Positions 1 through 6,463 of a stretch of 9,780 bases of DNA are shown here, in pieces. Both the position numbers and the translations under genes were made by a program. The stretch spans positions 1 to 9,780 of the forward strand of contig DAHXLI010000052.1 in the NCBI GenBank assembly GCA_027366075.1, written 5' to 3'. Below the pieces are notes generated by a model. The model ran no database searches, was not told where the DNA came from, and saw only the letters and a list, made by a program, of their open reading frames with translations. This stretch comes from Candidatus Parvarchaeota archaeon (GTDB lineage Archaea; Nanobdellota; Nanobdellia; Parvarchaeales; Parvarchaeaceae). Within the stretch, counting starts at the first letter, position 1. Each line of letters starts with the position of its first letter.

Positions 1-437
1 CCGGCACCGATAAGCACTATACAAAGTCCCTTTCCGTTTTCCTTTACGTATTTCGCCCAGTCCTTGAACGTTTTACCATTAGTTTCTTCTCTCTTTTCGG
101 ATTCTAATCCGTATACGTTTACCCCGCGACTTATTGATAACCTGATCAGGCTGTCATATTTTTTAGGATTTTGTGAATAAACGCACTCTGGGTCTTTTAG
201 GAGGGGGCCGTCTTTTGCGTAATCTCCTTTTGCGAGCGCCTCGAGGAACAAAGAAGAAAAGTTTCCGCGCTCGATCAATTTCTCAAGAAGATTCTTTACG
301 CAGTCATCTGAATGATACTCGCCTATTATCAGGTATTTTGCCCCGGACCGGGTCAAACGGACAAGTTCAGAAATATCGCTATGTGTAGAAGTCCCTACTA
401 CTTCCTCAAGCTTCATCTTATCTTTCCCCGTGCCCAT
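1..437 (-). CDS. ChaN/TraB/Tiki-like GExH-motif protein, N-terminal part, runs off the left edge
   Basis: An open frame starts at ATG 437-435 and continues without a stop to base 1, giving 146 codons of an incomplete gene. The protein alternates strands and helices with family-like landmarks: KYLIIGEYHSDD (Gly39-Glu40-Tyr41-His42), SSLFLEAL (Glu66), NVYGLESEKR (Glu112) and CIVLIGAG at the cut edge, where relatives usually continue with a His. This order (strand ending in GExH, FLE, GLE, IGxGH) resembles the EreA/ChaN/TraB/Tiki superfamily, whose members include haem-binding lipoproteins, esterases and metalloproteases. No signal peptide or membrane helix is seen, so this part looks cytosolic. 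The start is supported by a TATA-like box about 30 bases upstream; an in-frame ATG at 416 (Met8) is an alternative. The superfamily call is by motif only and the activity is unknown. Confidence 0.6.
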   Translation of the reverse strand, partial: MGTGKDKMKLEEVVGTSTHSDISELVRLTRSGAKYLIIGEYHSDDCVKNLLEKLIERGNFSSLFLEALAKGDYAKDGPLLKDPECVYSQNPKKYDSLIRLSISRGVNVYGLESEKREETNGKTFKDWAKYVKENGKGLCIVLIGA

Positions 438-463
438 ATTATGATACTTAATAGAAACGAACT

Positions 464-475
464 ACTATTTAATGG
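464..475 (-). promoter_or_regulatory. Probable TATA box for the GExH-motif gene
   Basis: On the minus strand the sequence CCATTAAATAGT is centred about 32 bases before the ATG at 437. That spacing fits an archaeal TATA box giving a leaderless or near-leaderless transcript. It lies just after the stop codon of the decayed antitoxin. Confidence 0.4.
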
Positions 476-486
476 CTAATTATGCA

Positions 487-696
487 TTAAATCACTAAAA
501 TCCGAGATAAATTTAACGTGTCAATCTTTTGTTTCTCTATCTCATTGACATCAAATCCGCCGATGTCATAATCGATATCTATCAGTCTTTCGATTACGTC
601 GTCCAAGGCTTCTCTTTTGTGCGTCCTAGGTTTTTACGATCCTTTTCTTACCTCATCGCTTATCCGTATCGTAGTCGCGATAGCCAGCCATGACAC
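487..696 (-). pseudogene. Decayed VapB-type antitoxin gene, interrupted by an in-frame stop
   Basis: One minus-strand frame reads ATTIRISDEVRKGS, then a TAA stop at 636-634, then KPRTHKREALDDVIERLIDIDYD and on to a TAA at 489-487. The pattern TTIRISDEVRK...KREALDDVIERLI is typical of small archaeal VapB-like antitoxins (an N-terminal DNA-binding part followed by a helix with DVIERL). Between the two halves another frame reads RKNLGRTK, which resembles the usual antitoxin linker, so paired small indels may be responsible rather than one nonsense mutation. The start is unclear: GTG 696 is in frame, while ATG 691 is in another frame and may mark a further lesion. No PIN-domain toxin follows; the next gene is the GExH protein. 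An A/T-rich box at 712-721 could be its old promoter. The family call rests on motif resemblance. Confidence 0.55.
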
Positions 697-748
697 GCTA
701 TGATAACAAGACTTTATTTTTGACAGTACGATTGACCAAGGTCTATCG

Positions 749-1243
749 TTATCCTATGTAAACGTCCTTTTCTTTCGTCTCACTTTTCTTCTCGAGGTTT
801 TCGAGGACGAATTTAGTGATGTTGACGTATTCGGCTTCAACGGAAAACACGTCGTTTATTATTTTTTTGTATAAAGCTATAAGGTCCTCCTTTTTTGAAT
901 GTGAATCCATAACGATAATGTCGATACGCAGGGAAAGTGCAATCATTCTTTCTACCAACTTTCTGACTTCGGTGAGCCGCTCTTTTTCTTTTAGGTATTT
1001 ATAGGCCAGCATCTGCTCATAGCCTGCGGGCTGGGATACGACGCCGGCAAGCCAGTCTGCCCGGGAGGCTATCCTTTGCGAAATCATCCGTAATATTGTC
1101 ACAAGAAAGGTCTCTTCATCCGGAAAAAACATAGTTTTGTCGATGCCACCAAACCTGCTTACTATGAGTTTCAGGTCCGGTAGTTTTGACGCAAGTTTAT
1201 CATGCCAGTATCCCGCATTTTTATCTTCATTTTTATCTGCCAT
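749..1243 (-). CDS. Hypothetical 164-residue helical protein, downstream of cysS
   Basis: I do not recognise this protein. It is predicted to be almost wholly helical and soluble, with charged ends: an N-terminal MADKNEDKNAGYWHDKL and a lysine/glutamate-rich tail ending EKKSETKEKDVYIG. The middle (about residues 40-125) has amphipathic helices such as LVTILRMISQRIASRADWL and VRKLVERMIALSLRIDIIV. There are no cysteines, no signal peptide and no membrane segment. The ATG at 1243 lies inside the last codons of cysS, so the two genes overlap by 11 bases in different frames. This implies co-transcription and probably translational coupling with the tRNA synthetase. The coding frame is convincing, but the function is open; a DNA- or RNA-associated accessory protein is possible. 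Confidence 0.75.
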   Translation of the reverse strand: MADKNEDKNAGYWHDKLASKLPDLKLIVSRFGGIDKTMFFPDEETFLVTILRMISQRIASRADWLAGVVSQPAGYEQMLAYKYLKEKERLTEVRKLVERMIALSLRIDIIVMDSHSKKEDLIALYKKIINDVFSVEAEYVNITKFVLENLEKKSETKEKDVYIG

Positions 1244-2630
1244 ATCGCCTGTCTTTGACTATCACGTAATCCGAATTAAGTAAATCTATTATTTTGAAGC
1301 CGGCCTCTTTTATAACGTTTCTTTTTTTGTCCGCTAGGTCCCACTTTTTGTCCACCCGCAAAGCTTTCCGTTCTTCTGCGATTTCGTGCAGGTTTTCAGG
1401 GATTGCATAATCTTTTATTATGCCGAGGAAACCGTTCATATTCTGGACGACATCGCTTATCGCTTCGTAGTCCCTTTGGTTTATTTTCTCTTCCCGCGCT
1501 TTTTCATTTATTAGGTCCATCACCTTAAAAAAATGGGTCAAAGCGGAGTGGGTGTCAAAGTCTTCGTTCATAGCCTCCTTAAATGCAGGAAGTTCGCTCC
1601 TTAAAGTCTCGGCGACTCTTACGTCGACGCTACCCGTTTTCGGCAGTGCTTCGAAGGCTTTTAAGGATATATCTATATCCTCCAGGGTCTTCTCGTATTT
1701 TTTTAGGGCGTCCAGAGTAAAGTCCAGCTTCGCCCTGTAATTCGCGTCTATCACCATCAACCTGAAGGACATGGGGTCAAAACCCCGCTCCTCTAGGTCG
1801 CGCAGCGTGTAAAAGTTGTGGAGGCTTTTTGCCATTTTCTTCCCGTCTACTAGTAGGTGTTCCGAGTGCAGCCAATATTTTACGAATTTCTTTTCGTTAT
1901 ACGCTTCGCTCTGAGCTATCTCGTTTTCGTGGTGCGGAAAGATTAAGTCCACGGCCCCACTGTGGATGTCAATGGTCTCCCCTAAGTATCTTAAGCTCAT
2001 CGCAGAGCATTCTATATGCCAGCCGGGTCTTCCCTTGGGCAGGCCATTGTTCCAGTAGACTTCGCCGTCGCTTTCGGTCCATTTTTTCCACAGAGCAAAA
2101 TCCGCTACGTTTTCCTTGTCATATTCGTCGTTTTTTATCCGAGATTCGCCGCTGCCGACCTTTGCACCGGAAAGCTTTCCGTAGTTTTTGAATTTTGAGA
2201 CAGAATAGTATATCCCATCATCGGCAGGGTAAGCATAACCGCGTTCCATCAGGCCGAGTATCATGGTCCCCATACCATCTATGTTTTCCGTGGCTTTTGG
2301 GTATATGTCGGCCGGCAGAATGTTTACTTTGTCGATGTCTTTAAAAAAGTATTCTGTATACTTTTCCGTGAATTCCTTGAGCGTCATTCCACCGGACCTG
2401 GAATTCTTTATCGTCTTGTCGTCAACGTCCGTAAGGTTTATCACCTGCTTCACTTTGAAGCCGTCGCCGGTCAGCGTCCTCCTAACGATGTCATAGAATA
2501 TAAAAGTCCTGAGGTTCCCTATGTGTGCAAAGTCGTATACGGTTGGGCCACAGCAGTATAACTTGACCTCTTTTTGGTCTATTGGCACGAACTTTTCTAC
2601 CCTCCTGCTGAGGGTATTGTAAACTTTCAT
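1233..2630 (-). CDS. cysS: Cysteinyl-tRNA synthetase
   Basis: This is a class I aminoacyl-tRNA synthetase that charges tRNA-Cys with cysteine using ATP in the cytosol. At 465 residues it matches the usual bacterial/archaeal length of about 460. The catalytic domain carries HIGN (residues 36-39, the HIGH signature) and KKMAKS (264-269, the KMSKS loop, with Ala in the middle). The zinc site is complete by comparison with the E. coli enzyme: Cys27 in CCGPTVYD, Cys208 in GWHIECSAM, and His233 and Glu237 in FPHHENEIAQ. The C-terminal helical region (about 305-465) ends in the tRNA-binding module with KKWDLADKKRNVIKEAGF. It is divergently transcribed from the membrane protein at 2690. The ATG at 2630 is about 50 bases below a TTTATAAA box, and the next gene overlaps its 3' end. 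Confidence 0.97.
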   Translation of the reverse strand: MKVYNTLSRRVEKFVPIDQKEVKLYCCGPTVYDFAHIGNLRTFIFYDIVRRTLTGDGFKVKQVINLTDVDDKTIKNSRSGGMTLKEFTEKYTEYFFKDIDKVNILPADIYPKATENIDGMGTMILGLMERGYAYPADDGIYYSVSKFKNYGKLSGAKVGSGESRIKNDEYDKENVADFALWKKWTESDGEVYWNNGLPKGRPGWHIECSAMSLRYLGETIDIHSGAVDLIFPHHENEIAQSEAYNEKKFVKYWLHSEHLLVDGKKMAKSLHNFYTLRDLEERGFDPMSFRLMVIDANYRAKLDFTLDALKKYEKTLEDIDISLKAFEALPKTGSVDVRVAETLRSELPAFKEAMNEDFDTHSALTHFFKVMDLINEKAREEKINQRDYEAISDVVQNMNGFLGIIKDYAIPENLHEIAEERKALRVDKKWDLADKKRNVIKEAGFKIIDLLNSDYVIVKDRRYGR

Positions 2631-2650
2631 GTATAACTAAATAGACCGGC

Positions 2651-2689
2651 AAATTAAAGTTTATTAGGAAACGATTTTTATAAATATAT
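2651..2689. promoter_or_regulatory. Divergent promoter region between cysS and the four-helix membrane protein
   Basis: The 59-base gap between the two start codons holds two A/T boxes. TTTATTA at 2660-2666 is about 27 bases before the plus-strand ATG (2690), which fits a leaderless transcript. TTTATAAAT at 2677-2685 is about 50 bases before the cysS ATG on the other strand, giving a leader of roughly 25 bases. Assignment of each box to a direction is inferred from spacing only. Confidence 0.4.
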
Positions 2690-3409
2690 ATGGTGTTGGC
2701 AGGTATCGGCAGGTGGTTCGGTGGGATATTCCTTTTCTTCGGACTGCTCGCATTCATAACACTATATGCTGCCAATACTTCCGGGGTCCTTTCGTCAAGT
2801 TACTTTAACAGCGCGATAAATCAGATAGCAAATGCTTCAGTATCGTGCGGTTCTTTCGGAATTGCGGGCACGGGATGTTCTTCAAATAGCACGAAAGCGT
2901 CGCAGATAGAGTCGGCCCTTAATCAGTTTAGCACGAATAACCCAAACTGCAACCTTGGCTGCCTCGTAACGCAGGAATTGTCGCAGGCATCGCTCACTAA
3001 CAAGACCGGTTTGAGCGTTCCTTTGTCTACGTCAGATACCGGTCTATACCAAATAATCGCGGAAGTGATTGCCGCGCTGGGTGCGGTACTTATTTTCTTT
3101 TTTTACGAAGGCGAAAAAAGGGTCACAGCACTCGGTAGGGGGTTTCTGTCTGCGTCAATAATATCTTTTATCTCGGCTTACGTGCCCTTTGTTTATATCT
3201 TTCCCTACCTGCTTTCTAACGCCAGCATAGACGGTTTCAAACTGACCGTACCCGCAAGCGTGACCGCGCCGTTCACCGGTATCGTCCTAAGCCTGGATAT
3301 AATATTTGCTGTCGTCGGGATAGTCCTTATAGTCATAAAATATCTTGCTTTCAGGAAAAAACCGGCGTCAGCAAAGTTATCCCCGACACAGTTACAGGTC
3401 ACGAACTGA
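2690..3409 (+). CDS. Four-helix membrane protein with a four-cysteine external loop
   Basis: I do not recognise the family. The 239-residue protein has one hydrophobic helix at about residues 8-27, then a roughly 90-residue polar loop rich in Ser, Asn and Thr, then three more helices at about 118-139, 151-175 and 195-219, and a short basic tail (FRKKPASAK). The loop has exactly four cysteines, Cys53, Cys63, Cys87 and Cys91, in SCGSFGIAGTGC and NCNLGC; these could form two disulfides if the loop faces outside. It also has NxS/T sequons, which supports an external location. The cytosolic turn EGEKRVTALGR between helices 2 and 3 is charged. The ATG at 2690 is chosen because of the TATA-like box 27 bases upstream; GTG 2693 and TTG 2696 follow directly. 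It is transcribed alone, divergent from cysS and convergent with the lon unit. Confidence 0.8.
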   Translation: MVLAGIGRWFGGIFLFFGLLAFITLYAANTSGVLSSSYFNSAINQIANASVSCGSFGIAGTGCSSNSTKASQIESALNQFSTNNPNCNLGCLVTQELSQASLTNKTGLSVPLSTSDTGLYQIIAEVIAALGAVLIFFFYEGEKRVTALGRGFLSASIISFISAYVPFVYIFPYLLSNASIDGFKLTVPASVTAPFTGIVLSLDIIFAVVGIVLIVIKYLAFRKKPASAKLSPTQLQVTN

Positions 3410-3410
3410 A

Positions 3411-3436
3411 TTTTATAATTTTTAAAAAAATTTTAT
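3411..3436. terminator. A/T-tract terminator zone between convergent genes
   Basis: Right after the TGA of the plus-strand gene comes TTTTATAATTTTTAAAAAAA followed by TTTTAT. It gives T-rich runs on both strands, the usual archaeal termination signal, so it could end transcription from both sides. The minus-strand gene stops at 3452. Confidence 0.45.
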
Positions 3437-3442
3437 GATACG

Positions 3443-3454
3443 TAGACCGGTCTA
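3443..3454. repeat. 12-base perfect palindrome TAGACCGGTCTA at the 3' end of the lon unit
   Basis: TAGACCGGTCTA equals its own reverse complement and includes the TAG stop of the minus-strand membrane protein. It may be a short GC-rich hairpin or protein-binding site next to the terminator tract, or chance. Confidence 0.4.
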
Positions 3455-4159
3455 TAATATCTCTTCCAGGCCGATCTTCTTCCTGACTTTATTCACGCCC
3501 ACCTTCAATGCGCCAGCCTCTTTGTCTTCGGAATTTCTTTGTGCGATGTATAGATTAGTCTGCATGTCATTGAGCTCGCTAAAGCCCGCGCGCCTGTTCG
3601 TCTCGGCTTCCAGTACTTCCATGATGCCGACCCTTTTCTTTGCATTGCTCTCGGCGGTCGTTTTTATGCCGGCGTCTTTAGATGCCACCATTTTGATCAG
3701 CCTACCAAAATATCCCACTCCTTCTACTGCCAAAGTGCCGTGCGGCCTGCGGAAATAACTAAGTGGTGCTCGTAACGTGTCGAGCATAAGGTAGCCGCCG
3801 ATAGCCTGAAATGCCGCCGCCGGTATAACAAAATTGTATATAGACACAGAGTAACTTGAGAAAAACGATCCGTTGCTTACTTGGGAAAAATCCATAGACG
3901 GAAGATTGAAAAGATAATAGCCGAGAAGTCCAAGATAGGCTGCAGAGGCGATGCTCGCGACCTTCGGTGAAAAAGCGGCGACCTTGCTCTTTATCCACTT
4001 TTGTGCTCTGTACGGGAGAAAGCCTGTCGGTATCCCGTTTATTATACCGTAAGCAACGGCGTGTTTGAAACTACCCCATAACTTTTCGCTGCTCGCTTTG
4101 TCCAGCTCTTCTTTGTAGACGCTTTCGTATCTAGCTTTCTTGTCTTCTTCGTTTACCAT
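3452..4159 (-). CDS. Two-helix membrane protein coupled to the LonB-like gene
   Basis: This 235-residue protein is not one I recognise. A charged N-terminal stretch (VNEEDKKARYESVYKEELDK) is followed by two probable membrane helices at about 66-85 and 105-127, joined by a short Ser/Asn-rich loop (FSQVSNGSFFSSYSVS). A long basic and polar C-terminal half (about 130-235) carries RRPH, NAKKRVG and NKVRKKIGLEEIL and is likely cytosolic. The start is taken as the ATG at 4159, because the TGA of the upstream gene and this ATG share a base (TGATG), a classic translational-coupling junction. A TTG one codon earlier would also be in frame but lies before the upstream stop is read. Such tight coupling to a membrane LonB-like protein, with a matching two-helix layout, suggests a physical partner. 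The gene ends against a convergent terminator. Confidence 0.8.
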   Translation of the reverse strand: MVNEEDKKARYESVYKEELDKASSEKLWGSFKHAVAYGIINGIPTGFLPYRAQKWIKSKVAAFSPKVASIASAAYLGLLGYYLFNLPSMDFSQVSNGSFFSSYSVSIYNFVIPAAAFQAIGGYLMLDTLRAPLSYFRRPHGTLAVEGVGYFGRLIKMVASKDAGIKTTAESNAKKRVGIMEVLEAETNRRAGFSELNDMQTNLYIAQRNSEDKEAGALKVGVNKVRKKIGLEEIL

Positions 4160-6363
4160 CAAGAACCAGCCAGAGAACCGTACAGGCCCTCTAAATGAGA
4201 GATTGGGGTGATCTTAATATTAGGGTACAAGCTTTTACCGCTGTGGTCCTCTATTTTATTTATCCTGTCATAATCTGATACTACTACTTCCTTTGTCTTG
4301 CCGTCCAGATAAAACAGCCTTGAATTAAGTCGAGGGATAGAAGTAATCTCTCCGGCCTCTGTTACTTTAGCAGCTAGGCAGACGTCTTGTCTTAAAGGCT
4401 TGCATTCTAAGACGGATTTTACCGCAACATAAGCCCCGCCGAGTATGGCGTCATCGTCTTTCAAGGAAGGCACAGAAACGTATATCTTGTGGCCATGCAT
4501 ATCTGCCCCTTCTTTGGCTAATAAGGAAAGGAGCGCGTTCTTAAGGAAGTCTTTGTCGAGACTTGAGTCCTTTGTTATTATCTCGAGACCTGACCTATCG
4601 TCCTTGGTCCATTCGTTAATGGCGGTTATCGGAGCCACATAGCCGACATAGTCTTCGGTTTGTATATAATCATATATCTCGCGCGGTGTACCAGGCTCCA
4701 CCCCTTTGAGCAGATTATCATGATAACTTAGGGCTACGTTCACTCTACCAACCTTTTGATTATCCGTCGCCGGAGTGCTCTGTTCTACTGCGTAGTCGCG
4801 CAGTTTTCTTTCCATAACAGACTGAGTTATCGACTTTAACTCCTTTTCAGCGAGCATCACGTGCCTTTGCTCTACGTACGGTGCTTTTTCCGTCTCTGCA
4901 AAGTCTTCCGCTTTCTTCGGTAATTTTATCACGCGCCTACTTATATGAAGTTCTCCGGAGTTGTCCGAGAGCCTTGAACAATAATCTACAAATTCCTGGT
5001 AAGCTTCTTTCTTCCATGGACGTCCGCCGATATGATCTGTTATGTCCCCGAGCAATAGAGCGAGGTGCCTTTCGTTTTTCTTGTTCCTTTTGATTCCGTT
5101 CCCGGAATCGACGGATATTGTGGTGTTTGTGTCGGGAAAACTGTATACCTGCTCTTCGTCCCTGCTGATATTGTTGACGACGTTCAATATTTCCGCGTAG
5201 TTTATCCTGTTCTGGAGCGACTCAACCACGGATGAAAGTTTATCTGTGTTTATGCCGGCGGACACGAGGGTGTAGACGAATTTTCTATATTCCCTTGGCA
5301 GGCCCGCTACGTCGACGACCTTCTCTTCTATTATCTGGGAAAGGTTTTTCTGTACATCTGGAGAGAGAGAATGAAGATTCTCTATTGTAAGCATCTTCTC
5401 GTTTGCCCTCAACATATCGCCTAACTTTAATCTAAATTGTGGCGGCGCATCAAGGCCGTGCATATAGTCGCCGCGCAGATTGCCTACGGTCTCGTGTCCC
5501 ACGTAAGGCGGGACCATCTCGCTCCCCGTAGAAAGCAGCCTAGGGTCGGGGCTCTTGTTCCGGTTTATCCATTTCTTTGCAAGGCCCAGCGCGGTCGGCA
5601 CCCCAGCTATCAACACCAACTCTTCTATATACGGAAGGACAGTCGCCATGTTGGTGGATACCCATTCAAGAGGGCTCTCACTGAATAGCTGGAGTTCCCA
5701 CCAGTATTGTAATATTAATTCTGCCATTGATCCTGCTATGGCAGTGCCCGCGCCAGCTATGGCGGCCCACTTCAAGAAATTAAAGGTATTGGCCTTAATC
5801 TCTTTTTTGGAGAAATGATCTTCGACGACAAGCTGGCCATGCGGAGACTCTGCCTGTCGCAGTACGAATCCGAGAGGGGAACTTTCATCACTGGCCGTAA
5901 AATAATCGTAACCGGTTAGGCCGTATTTTTCCCGTTCCATGAACAGGAATTCCTCTTCGCATCTCTGCTGAAGAGTCTTACTGCTGCCGTACGGTCCTAT
6001 CCTGACTATCATCGGCATCGGAGGCACCTCCTCACGTAGAATGTCTATGATACAGTGCCCTGGCGGGCTGTTCTCGCTGAGCCCGCTAGCGCGGAGTTCG
6101 TTCCAACGTTTTTTAATGTATGCAAACGTCTTCAACGCGTCTCTTACAACGCCTTTTGAGGCAGCCTTTTCTTTTTCGTGGCCGACGATTTTATTGTATG
6201 GGTCATAGACCAACGGCGAACCGTCTACGCCGCCGTCATTTTTAGGCTTTCTTACAAACCCAAGCGGTATCTGTGACGTGTCTCTGAATTGGTTGTCCCA
6301 CCAAGGGTCGTCTTCCAAGAAGCTTTCTAGAGTGATCTTGCCAGCTTCACCGCTTTCAGACAT
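4159..6363 (-). CDS. LonB-family membrane AAA/protease-fold protein with apparently inactivated ATPase and protease sites
   Basis: The 734 residues follow archaeal LonB in order: a KIVGHEKEKAA segment (58-68), a P-loop region (MIVRIGPYGSSKT, 118-130), two membrane helices inserted in the AAA core (about 197-219 and 241-263), the GNLRGDYMHGLDAPP stretch (294-308; GDVRHDPF...GLETPA in LonB), the Walker B position (326-329), a retained LQNRI Arg-finger-like Arg386, and a C-terminal protease domain from KVGRVNVALS (537) including LRQDV (657-661) and GEI (671-673). Key residues look lost. Walker A is GPYGSSKT for GPPGTGK[ST]; Walker B is TIEN for FIDE; the catalytic Ser of EGDSAS aligns with Ala639 in DDDAIL; the catalytic Lys aligns with Arg682 in NSRL. 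Length exceeds the usual LonB (about 630-640), with added sequence at the N-terminus and around 390-475. It is probably a membrane scaffold or regulator rather than a protease. Residue matches come from by-eye comparison with remembered LonB sequence. Confidence 0.8.
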   Translation of the reverse strand: MSESGEAGKITLESFLEDDPWWDNQFRDTSQIPLGFVRKPKNDGGVDGSPLVYDPYNKIVGHEKEKAASKGVVRDALKTFAYIKKRWNELRASGLSENSPPGHCIIDILREEVPPMPMIVRIGPYGSSKTLQQRCEEEFLFMEREKYGLTGYDYFTASDESSPLGFVLRQAESPHGQLVVEDHFSKKEIKANTFNFLKWAAIAGAGTAIAGSMAELILQYWWELQLFSESPLEWVSTNMATVLPYIEELVLIAGVPTALGLAKKWINRNKSPDPRLLSTGSEMVPPYVGHETVGNLRGDYMHGLDAPPQFRLKLGDMLRANEKMLTIENLHSLSPDVQKNLSQIIEEKVVDVAGLPREYRKFVYTLVSAGINTDKLSSVVESLQNRINYAEILNVVNNISRDEEQVYSFPDTNTTISVDSGNGIKRNKKNERHLALLLGDITDHIGGRPWKKEAYQEFVDYCSRLSDNSGELHISRRVIKLPKKAEDFAETEKAPYVEQRHVMLAEKELKSITQSVMERKLRDYAVEQSTPATDNQKVGRVNVALSYHDNLLKGVEPGTPREIYDYIQTEDYVGYVAPITAINEWTKDDRSGLEIITKDSSLDKDFLKNALLSLLAKEGADMHGHKIYVSVPSLKDDDAILGGAYVAVKSVLECKPLRQDVCLAAKVTEAGEITSIPRLNSRLFYLDGKTKEVVVSDYDRINKIEDHSGKSLYPNIKITPISHLEGLYGSLAGS

Positions 6364-6395
6364 AAAAAATCAATATTTATCTAAGATGTCTGAGA

Positions 6396-6406
6396 GTATT
6401 TAACCC
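6396..6406 (-). promoter_or_regulatory. Probable TATA/BRE promoter of the lon unit
   Basis: On the minus strand AAAAAGGGTTAAATACT shows a purine-rich BRE-like stretch followed by TTAAATA, centred about 37 bases before the lon ATG (6363). A transcript starting some 26 bases below it would have a leader of about 11 bases and no Shine-Dalgarno site. Confidence 0.45.
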
Positions 6407-6416
6407 TTTTTGCAAT

Positions 6417-6432
6417 AAAACTTATAAGTTTT
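6417..6432. repeat. 16-base perfect palindrome AAAACTTATAAGTTTT upstream of lon
   Basis: The sequence equals its own reverse complement over 16 bases. It sits just upstream of the probable BRE/TATA of the lon unit, a position where an archaeal activator or repressor dimer could bind. It also holds a TATAA-like core and could be an alternative promoter, and its T-run could help end transcription from the phosphatase gene. Confidence 0.5.
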
Positions 6433-6441
6433 CACTCGGAT

Positions 6442-6462
6442 TAATTGTAAATTTTACAATTA
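6442..6462. repeat. Inverted repeat with 9-base arms just after the phosphatase stop codon
   Basis: Arms TAATTGTAA and TTACAATTA flank a 3-base ATT spacer. It starts one base after the phosphatase stop (6464 on the minus strand). In RNA it would be a weak A/U hairpin; as DNA it is a good dimer-binding site. Its role is not decided by the sequence. Confidence 0.5.
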
Positions 6463-6463
6463 T

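Noticed and set aside
173..388. Plus-strand 71-codon frame
   Set aside because: It lies opposite the GExH-motif gene, is unusually arginine/serine/leucine rich, and has no family features.
438..748. Searching this gap for tRNA, small RNA or CRISPR repeats
   Set aside because: No cloverleaf pattern or spaced repeats were seen by eye; the gap is explained by the decayed antitoxin and promoter sequence.
1829..2191. Plus-strand 120-codon frame (and a neighbouring 60-codon frame)
   Set aside because: Both are antisense to the conserved zinc-site and catalytic region of cysS; they are shadow frames.
2491..2775. Minus-strand 94-codon frame covering the cysS start and the divergent gap
   Set aside because: It overlaps the N-terminal part of cysS in another frame and the plus-strand membrane protein, and shows no protein-like pattern.
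3435..3758. Plus-strand 107-codon frame
   Set aside because: It is antisense to the two-helix membrane protein, which has the coupling junction and helix pattern supporting it.
4157..4162. TTG at 4162 as start of the two-helix membrane protein
   Set aside because: The ATG at 4159 makes a TGATG junction with the upstream stop and needs no rare start codon.
4159..6363. Annotating this gene as an active Lon protease
   Set aside because: The residues aligned with the catalytic Ser and Lys are Ala639 and Arg682, and both Walker motifs are altered, so the active-enzyme name would mislead.
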